Shown: positions 56,030 to 64,000 of the stretch, one piece after another | How the letters are laid out: the number at the start of each line of letters is the position of its first letter | Position numbering within the stretch: position 1 is the stretch's first letter | Assembly (NCBI GenBank): GCA_025201765.1 | Contig: MU623358.1 | Location: 280,158-344,157, forward strand | Length of the DNA stretch: 64,000 nucleotides | Origin: Daldinia sp. FL1419 | Lineage: Eukaryota > Ascomycota > Sordariomycetes > Xylariales > Hypoxylaceae | Direction: 5' to 3' | Notes under the pieces: model-generated | The model's database searches: none | What the model was told of the DNA's origin: nothing | The model's input: the letters and a program-made list of their open reading frames with translations, nothing else | Program-made: the position numbers and the translations under genes

Positions 56030-57080
56030 TTACCACTTTCTAATATAAAAATCAATAATTCATATTTTAATTTATGGAAGTACAAAACATTAGTACTATT
56101 ATAGATACATATTGAAAAGATAGGATTAAAAGTTGTTTTATTTAATAAAAGGGTTTTTGAAATAAATATTTTTAAATATTAATATAAAAAAAGAATTTAA
56201 TATGGTATTGAATAGGAGCTCTAATAGCTCCTGCAGGATATACCTTATATTTCAATTAACCCATAATAAGTCAAAGGCTGTAAAAGTTTAAGGATATAAG
56301 GTGAATATATTTTGAGAAAGGGAATAAACTAATTGGATAAAAGAATAAATATATATAATTACTTATTAATAATAATATGTACTTTAAAAAGATATTTTTA
56401 AAAAAAAAATTAAAATTATATATTTTTATATAAAAATTTTATAAAAAAATTGAGCTATAAAACCTAATAAATCTTTATTAATTAAATAAGAAAGATAATT
56501 CTTGAAGGCCTATTTATGTCCAAAAGAGTTATGGAACCTTGGAGGGTCTAGCTCTAAGGAGGAGATAGGATCTCTACAGGGTAGTATCTATGACCTAATC
56601 GCTCTATACTGGTTCAGTATATAATTCTTAAATATCCCAAATATATTATAATATAAATCCAATTTAAATAGAAATTAATTTTAAAAGCTTTTTTAATTAA
56701 TATAAATTATAAAAGAACCCTGAAGAAGCCTTCTTAAATCATTGGACGGAAAAATGGGAACAATACAAAAAGGATACCGTTATGTCAGTGATTTGGTCAT
56801 CATTTTTTAGCATAAAGATCAATAATTGGTATTTTAATTTGCAAAAGTACAAAATATTGATATTATTATAGATATATATTGAAAAAATAAGATTAAAAAT
56901 TTTTTTATTTAATAAAAAGATTTTTAAAATAAATATTTTTAAGTGTAAATACAGTAAAAGGAAAATAATATGGTATATAATTTTTAAATATCCCAAATAT
57001 GCTCCAATATAAATCTATTTTAAACAGAATTTAACTCCAAGAATTTTTTTAATTAATACAAATTATAAAAAAATATTATC
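56030..57080. repeat. Tandem duplication, one copy carrying an LTR-like insertion
   Basis: 56041-56208 plus 56617-56740 matches 56808-57070, for example GATTAAAA..TTTTTTTATTTAATAAAA followed by TAATATGGTAT and TAAATATCCCAAATAT. The left copy is split by the 408-bp element at 56209-56616. The right copy is uninterrupted at 56973-56976. Confidence 0.7.
56209..56616 (+). mobile_element. Solo LTR-like element, 408 bp, with empty-site partner
   Basis: Starts TGAATAGGAGCTCTAATAGC and ends TACTGGTTCA. The target duplication is GTAT at 56205-56208 and 56617-56620. The uninterrupted duplicate at about 56,965-57,000 has a single GTAT (56973-56976), which proves insertion after the duplication or into one of two related copies. 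Confidence 0.82.
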
Positions 57081-57299
57081 TAATTTCAATAAAGTTCTGT
57101 TAATAGTTCGTTGGTTTTTTAAATAAATTTAATTATTTATATATAAAATAATATTATATTTTATTTAGTGTAAATATTTTTAGAAATTTTAAATTGAGTA
57201 AGAAAAACTTATAATTAAATAAAAAGATATAAATAATAATATATTAATAGGGTCTTTTAAAAAAATTACATTTATCTGGAATTAATTTGCATTTATTCC

Positions 57300-57440
57300 A
57301 AATTATACTCGTCGGAATTGCCCTCTTCCGCACCCGCCTCCTCGTCCTCCTCCTCGCTCTCCTCGGTCACGTACCCTGAGCGAGGGCGAGCGCGTTCTCG
57401 AAGGGAGGGTTGTGTTCGTCAGGATTTGAGCCTAGGTATA
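57300..57440. other. GC-rich, unmutated island inside the AT-rich block
   Basis: About 125 bp of normal-to-high GC within sequence otherwise nearly free of C. On the minus strand it reads as an acidic stretch (EESEEEDEEAGAEEG) after an Arg-rich part. It has no start, stop or splice context to call a gene. It is either a remnant of a transposon gene that escaped RIP or a small captured host fragment. Confidence 0.5.
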
Positions 57441-58771
57441 CCAGGAAGTTGTTAAAGATTTACAACAAATTATTATTAAAGAATAATAAAGTATTTAATA
57501 TTAATTAAATTTCTTAAATAAAAGATTATTATAATAATAATATATAAGAATAATATAGATTATTAAGGATAAAATAATATATATATATCTTTTTTTAAAA
57601 TTAATTTTCATATAAATTTTATATTATAATTAATAAATATTAATAAAATAAATATAAAATAAGATTATATTATAAAATAATTATAATATTAATAATATTA
57701 AAATAAATAATTTTTTTAAAATTGTTAAAATATATAAAAATTATAGATTTAATGAATAAAGGATTAAATATAATAAAAATAATTATTAAATATTATTAAT
57801 AATTTTTTAATAAATTTTTTAAGGGTTTAAAAATTTTGGAGAAGTTGTAGTAAAGTTTTAATAATTAATTCCTAAAATTGCACTGGAAAGGTATAACTAC
57901 ATTTTTTATGCAATTTTTTATTTTTAATAAATAAATTATTTTTATAATATATAATTATATTAGAATTATAATTCTAATATAATATAATATTAAAATATTA
58001 TATTAAATTTAAGATATTATAATAATTTTTAATAAAAAAATTAAAATATTTAAGGAGGGTTAATAATGGGATAATATTGGAGAAATAATAGAGCATTTAT
58101 GGATATATAAGTTTTTTTTTATTTGATATAATGTATATATAAAAATGAAATAGGTTTTTTAAAATAATATTAGATTATAAATGTGATGGGTATAATAATA
58201 TTATATTATAATATTATAAAATATAAATAAGATATATAAGAAAAATTAAGGTTAATTAAAAAGGGCCATAGGTTAGTAACATTATTTTAAATTATTTTAA
58301 AAAATAAATATAATATTATAATATTAAAAAGAGGGTTGTAAAAGTAAAAATATATAATAATTTTTCATAAAAATGTAAAATTATTTATATATATTTATAT
58401 TTTATATAAATTATATATATTCTAATTTTTTTCTAAAATAATTTTTTTATAATATAATAATATTTTTATTATTTATTAAAAAAAATAATAAAATTATTTT
58501 AGATTTTATTATTATTTTATATTTAAATTATTATTATATTATTTTATATAATTAATATTATAATATATAAAATGTTTTTTTATATTAAAATTTAATTATT
58601 TTTATTAGAAGGTAAATTTTAATAAGAATATAAGGTAAAATTAAAATTATAATAATATAATTTGTTTAGATAGGTAGTGGGTAGGTTTTCTCTAGAATAT
58701 AGTTTTTATTTGGAATAAATATTAAGAGATGGATTGGATACCTATAATATATTTTAGGTAAATTGGGGTAG

Positions 58772-58803
58772 TAATAAATAAATAAATAAATAAATAAATA
58801 AAT
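58772..58803. repeat. (AAAT)n microsatellite
   Basis: About eight units at the end of repeat unit X, next to the start of its second copy. Inverted partner of the tract at 55274-55303. Confidence 0.85.
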
Positions 58804-59651
58804 TATAAAAGAATATTATTTAATCTTAATAAAGTCCTATTAATAACCTATTAGTTCCTTAAATAAGTTTAATTACTTATATATAGAATAAAATTATAAC
58901 TCATTTAATAAAAATATTTTTAAAGATTTCATATTAAATAGAAAAATATAAATAATAATATATTAATAAAATCTTAAAAAAGAATTATATTTACCTAAAA
59001 TTATTTTACATCTATTCCAAACAATATTTATTAAAATTATTTTCTTTTGTATTCATTTCTTTATTCATTTCTTTATTTTCTTTAATTATATATATTGAAA
59101 TATTTTGACTAAAAATAAATATATTTTAAAAAGAATTTATATTTATTAAGATTTAAATTTAAATATATAAAAGAATTATTAAAAAATTATAAGAGATTAT
59201 TATTAAAAAATAATAAAACATTTAAGATTAATTAAATCTCTTAAATAAAAGATTATTGTAATAATAATATATAAAAATAATAAGGATTGTTAAAGATAAA
59301 ATAGCATATATGTACCTCCTTTTAAAATTAATTCCCTTATAAATCTGATATTAAAATTAATTAATATTAATAGAATAAATATAATAAAAGGTCATATTTT
59401 AAAACAATTATAAAATTAATAATATTAAAATATATAAAAATCATAAATTTAATAAATAAAAGATCAAATATAATAAGAATAATTATTAAATACTATTAAA
59501 AACTTAAGAATTTTGGAAAAATTAAAATATAATTTAAATAATTAATTCCTAGAATTATATTAGAAAGATATAATTATATTATTTATGAAATCTTTTTATC
59601 TTTAATGAATAAATTATTTTTATAATATATAATTATATTAAAATTATAATC

Positions 59652-62600
59652 TATATCTTTCTTATTTCATTAATTGCACCATAATCCTAACTAACCAATC
59701 AACTCCCAAAAAAATCCCCTGCAATTTCAAACATTTTTAATTACTATACAACAACCTCCAATCAGAAATATATATAATATATCTTAAAAATCACAAATTC
59801 AATTAAATTTTAAATAATATTAATTATTAATATTTTTAAATGATTTTCAAATTAATATAATAAATCAAAATAATTTTGAATTTTAATATACCCCATGCAC
59901 GTACCTGTAACTTCCTATGACATATAACTTTTTCAATTAAATAAAAACTTACATCAACAAAATCCCCCTACAAATCATTCAACCAAAATATTAAACAAAA
60001 ACTCTAATAACTACTTAAATATAAAATAATTATATTTTAAAAAAAATATTAAAATAATTAAATAAAAAAAAATTAATAAAGGTAATTATTAATAATAATA
60101 ACACACTCAAAAAATAGAAAAAACAATATATTCAATAAAAAAACAAATTTATAAATTATTGTAAAAATTATAAAAAAAAATAATAATTTTATAAAATTTA
60201 ATTTAATTAAACAAAAATTAATTTTTAAAAACTTATATATTAAATAAAAACTCTAATTAAACAAGAGCTCTAATAACTATCTAAATACAAAACAATTATA
60301 TCCTAAAAAAAATATTTAAATAATTAAATAATAAACTAATTAATAAAGGTAATTACTAACACTTAAAAAAAAATAAATAATATATTTAACTAAAAACAAA
60401 ATTATAAACTATTATAAAAAATTATATAAAAGGTAATATTTAAAAAACTTAATTTAATTAAATAAAAATTAATTTTTAGGGGTTTATATATTAAACAAAA
60501 ACTCCAATTCAAAATATACGCCCTATATTTCAATTAATAAAAAATGTAAATCTATATTTTAAAAAAAATATTAAAATAATTAAATAAAAGGTTAATAAAA
60601 TTAAATACTAATAATGATAATTAGTGCTCAAAAGATATAATAGATAATATATTTAATAAAAAAGAAAAATTATAAATTATTATAAGAAGATATAAAAAAA
60701 ATTAATAATTTTAAAAAACTTAACCTAATTAGATAAAAATCAACTCTTAAAGGTTTATATATTAAAAAAGAATTTTTATAAAATATACCCTACACTTTAA
60801 TTATCTTATAATAAATTATATCCTAACAATAATAAATATTAAAATAATTAAATAAAATAATTAATAAAAATAATTATTAATAATAATAATATGTTCTTAA
60901 AAAGATCATATTTAAAAAAAGATAAGAAAAATATATATTATTGTATAAAACTCTACAAAAAAACTAATAATTCTATATTTAAAAAAATAATTTGATTAGG
61001 TAAAGAAACAATTCTTAAAAACTTATTTATATTTTAAAAAGTATATAAAAACCTTAGGATAATTAATTCTATAAAAATTAATAAGATCTTGTAAAGTAAT
61101 TTTAGTTATATAATCTCACTATCTTAATTTAATAAAAAATTAATAAAAATAACTACTAATAATAATAATATATTCTTAAAAGATTATACCTAATAAAAGG
61201 TAAGATAAACATATATTATTATATAAAGCTCTATAAAAAAACTAATAATTTTATACTTAAAAACATAAGCTAATCAAATAAAAAAAATAATTTTTAGTAA
61301 CTTATATATTAAACAAAAGCTTTAATAATTACCTAAATATAAAATAATTAAATTTTAAAAAAGGTATTTAAATAATTAAATAAAAAGTTAATTAATAAAG
61401 GTAATTATTAGTATTCAAAAAATAAAATAAATAATATATTTAATTAGAGATATAACCATAAACTATCATAAAAAACTTTAAGAAAAACTAAATAAATTAA
61501 TGTTTAAAAATTTAACCTAATTAAAAAAAAATTAATTCTTAAAGATTTATATTAAATAAGAACTCTAATTATTAAACAAAAACTCTAATAGTTTTTACAA
61601 GATATACCCTGGAATTTAATTACCCTATAACAAACTATATTCTAAAAAAGATAATAAAATAATTAAATAAAAAACTAATAAAAATAATTATTTATAATGA
61701 TAACTAACGCTCAAAAAATAAAATAAATAATATATTCAATAAAAAAAAAAACCATAAATTATAATAAAAAATTATATAAAAAGTAATATTTAAAGATTTT
61801 AACCTAATCAAATAAAAATTAACTCTTAAAAACTTATTTATATTTAAAAAAACCTGTGAAGATATTAGGAAGGATTATTCTATCAAAACTAATAAAATTT
61901 TGTAAGATAATTATATTTTAAAAAAAATAAATATTAAAATAATTAAATAAAAAATTAATAAAATTAATTACTAACAATAATAACTAATATTTAAAATAAT
62001 ATATTTAATTAAAGATAAAAGAATTATAAATTATTATAAAAAATTATATAAAAGGTAATATTTAAAGAGTTTAATTTGATTAGATAAGAATTAATCCTTA
62101 AAAGCTTATATATTGAATATTTATGAATTTTAATAGCTCTTACAGGATATACCCTATATTTTAATTATTTTATAATAGATTAAAGGTTATATAAAAAAGA
62201 AGATGTAAAATATTTATATCCTAAAAAGAATAATAAAATAATTGGGTAGAAGAATTATTAAAAATAATTGCTTATTAATAATAGTGTGTTATAAGAGGTT
62301 GTATTGAAGAGGATTGAAATTATATATATTAATATAAAAATTTTATAAAAAAGATTTTTAAAGGATTATAATGAGTTTGAACTGATTAAATAAGAAAGAC
62401 AACTTTTGAGGGCCTATTTATATCTTAAAGAGCTGTGAAGATTTTAAAAGATTTGGCTTTATAGAGGCTAATAGGATCTTTGTAAAGAAATATTTATTAC
62501 TTAATTATATTATATTAATTTAATATGAAATTATATGAAAGTAATTTTTAAAGATTTTGATTTGATTAGATAAGAAAATAATTCTTAAATATTTATTTAT

Positions 62601-62876
62601 ATCTAAAAAAACCTATAGAAACCTTAAAAGGATTGATTTTATAGAGGTTAATAAAATCTTATAAAATAATTTCAATTACATAATTACCTTATTTAATTTA
62701 ATATATTATAATATTAAAAAGAATTATTAAAATTAAATATATTTAAATTTATAATATATAATTTTTTTTTAGAAATTATATTTATTATTAAATATTAAAT
62801 TAATAATTATAAAATAAAATTAATTAATTCTAAAAGTTAAACTAATTGCAAAACAACCAGTTCAAAAAAACTAATT
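59652..62876 (+). repeat. Tandem array derived from the 5' part of the LTR-like repeat
   Basis: LTR-start-like words (mutated AACAGGAGCTCTGATAGCT, seen as AACAAGAGCTCTAATAACT) occur at about 59990, 60258, 60490, 60760, 61308, 61572 and 62111. The spacings are 268, 232, 270, 548, 264 and 539, that is, multiples of about 260-270 bp. Each unit continues with the LTR interior and is cut off before the LTR 3' half; only the last is longer. The plus strand is strongly G-depleted to about 62,100. The array interrupts repeat unit X. Confidence 0.6.
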
Positions 62877-63248
62877 TCAATATAATATAATATTAAAATA
62901 TTCAATTAAATTTAAAATATTATAATAATATTTAATTAAAATATTAAAATATTAAAAGAAATTTAATAATAAGATAAAATTAAGAAAATAATAAAATATT
63001 TATAAATATATAAATTTTCTTTTAATATAATATATATAAAAATAAAAGAGATTTTTTGAGATAATATTATATTATAATATTATAAAATATAAATAAAATA
63101 TATAAAGAAAATTAAAATTAATTAAAAAGGGTTATGAATTAATAATATTATTTTAAATTATTTTAAATTATAAATATAATATTATAATATTAAAAATAAA
63201 TTATAAAATAAAAATAAATAATGATTTTTTATAAAGATATAAAATTAT

Positions 63249-63643
63249 TGAATCAGGGTAATGTGATTAGGTAATAGGAGCTACCTTGAAGGACCCTATT
63301 AACCCCCCCCCTTCTAAGGTTTATAGCTCTTTTGGATATAAATAGGTCTCCAGGAGTTGTTTTCTTGCCTGATCAGTTCAAGTCATATATAGTTCTTTAG
63401 AGATCGCCTCCATAGAATCTTCATATGAGAATATACATTTTTAGTTTCTTTTTTAAAAATATTTTTTTAAAATGCATTATTATTGGTAAGTAATTATTTA
63501 TATTTGTTCTTTTATTTGATCAATTTATTCCCTTCTTTAAGATATAGATACCTTATATTTTCTAGTTTATACAGCCTCTGGCTTGCTATGGGTTAATTGA
63601 AGTATAGGGTATATCCTGCAGGAGCTATTTGAGTTCCTGTTTA
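63249..63643 (-). mobile_element. Solo LTR-like element, 395 bp, inverted, with empty-site partner
   Basis: Plus strand starts TGAATCAGGGTAATG and ends GAGTTCCTGTTTA, the reverse complement of the family ends with C-to-T changes. The target duplication is TTAT (63245-63248 and 63644-63647). The homologous position in repeat unit X (58377-58392) reads AAAATTATTTATATAT with a single TTAT, that is, an empty site. Confidence 0.82.
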
Positions 63644-64000
63644 TTATTTATATATATTTATATTTTATATAAATTATATATATGTTAAATTTTTTTTAAA
63701 GTAATTTCTTTATAATATATTAATACTTTTAATATATATTAAAAAACAATATAACCATTTTAAGCCTTATTATTATTCTATATTTAAATTATTATTATAT
63801 TATTTTATAAAATTTAAATATTATAATATATTAAAAATTTTTCTATATTAAAATTTAATTATTTTTATTAAAAGGTAAATTTTAATAAAAATATAAAAAA
63901 TAATTAAAATTATAATAATATAATTTATTTAAATAAATAATAAATAATTCTTTTTAAAATATAATTCTTATTTAAAATAAATATTAAAAAATGAATTAAA

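Larger units (their letters stand above)
57060..58803. repeat. Long repeat unit X, first copy (about 1.74 kb)
   Basis: The unit recurs directly adjacent as 58804-59652 plus 62876-64000. The match is visible throughout. For example, TTCCTAAAATTGCACTGGAA at about 57,865 corresponds to TTCCTAGAATTATATTAGAA at about 59,545, and the segment at about 58,046-58,110 matches about 62,960-63,020. This copy ends in an (AAAT)n run. It is C-poor but keeps many G residues on the plus strand. Confidence 0.7.
55265..64000. repeat. AT-rich block of nested, RIP-like repeats (right end of window)
   Basis: From about 55,260 to the window end the DNA is extremely AT-rich, with no credible gene. It is made of duplicated segments, LTR-like insertions and a tandem array, described separately. 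G:C pairs that differ between duplicate copies differ almost only by transitions, as RIP predicts. Confidence 0.85.
58804..64000. repeat. Repeat unit X, second copy, interrupted twice and cut by the window end
   Basis: Begins TTATAAAAGAATATTATTTAAT, like 57062 onward. It is interrupted at about 59,652-62,876 by a 3.2-kb tandem array and at 63249-63643 by an LTR-like element, and it is still matching unit X when the window ends. Compared with the first copy, most differences are G-to-A: GGAGGG becomes AAGAAA near 62,967. Confidence 0.65.

Noticed and set aside
56739..56996. 85-codon frame in the AT-rich block
   Set aside because: Composition-driven (Ile/Leu/Lys/Phe/Tyr/Asn); it spans a duplication and an empty insertion site.

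Overview
The window is nuclear DNA of a filamentous ascomycete (Pezizomycotina). The supporting signs are short spliceosomal introns (44-93 nt, GTAAGT-like donors, CTAAC-like branch sites), a Zn(II)2Cys6 regulator, Dal5-type and other MFS transporters, a GH16 glucanase, and long AT-rich blocks that look mutated by RIP (repeat-induced point mutation). Sordariomycete, perhaps Xylariales, is my guess and is not proven here.

Layout. 1-11.1 kb is accessory: the 3' end of a membrane-protein gene, an MFS transporter, a secreted type-B carboxylesterase with an apparent 1-nt frameshift, a Dal5-type MFS permease rebuilt here as 11 exons, and a secreted GH16 beta-glucanase. 11.1-22.4 kb has no convincing gene. 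It holds an AT-rich block (about 14.6-19.3 kb) containing a solo LTR-like repeat and a 2.9-kb element with two LTRs, followed by a 672-bp Tc1/mariner-type MITE with TA target duplications. 22.4-24.6 kb has a Zn2Cys6 regulator and, tail to tail with it, an AflR-like C-terminal domain gene lacking a zinc cluster. 25.9-35.5 kb has a coiled-coil protein, an amino-acid permease, MCM2 and a UBR7/Mlo2-type E3. 45.7-55.1 kb has a very large MIT-domain protein and cytosolic isoleucyl-tRNA synthetase.

The most interesting coding region is 35,959-45,011, between housekeeping genes. Five metabolic genes lie side by side: a YgbJ/L-threonate-dehydrogenase-like enzyme, a class II ketose-bisphosphate aldolase, a dihydroxyacetone-kinase-family kinase, an RpiB/LacAB sugar-phosphate isomerase and a divergent triosephosphate-isomerase paralogue. 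The kinase, TIM-like and RpiB-like trio matches the known route erythrulose -> erythrulose-1-P -> erythrulose-4-P -> erythrose-4-P. The dehydrogenase and aldolase form a divergent pair that could add a sugar-acid or ketose-phosphate branch. I read this as a candidate C4-polyol/C4-sugar catabolic cluster.

55.2-64.0 kb is a second AT-rich block of nested repeats. Comparing duplicated copies inside it shows two filled/empty insertion sites for one LTR-like family with 4-bp target duplications, a tandem array built from that LTR's 5' part, and strand-asymmetric transition mutations. Two single-base frame breaks, one in the esterase and one in the essential isoleucyl-tRNA synthetase, may be consensus errors.
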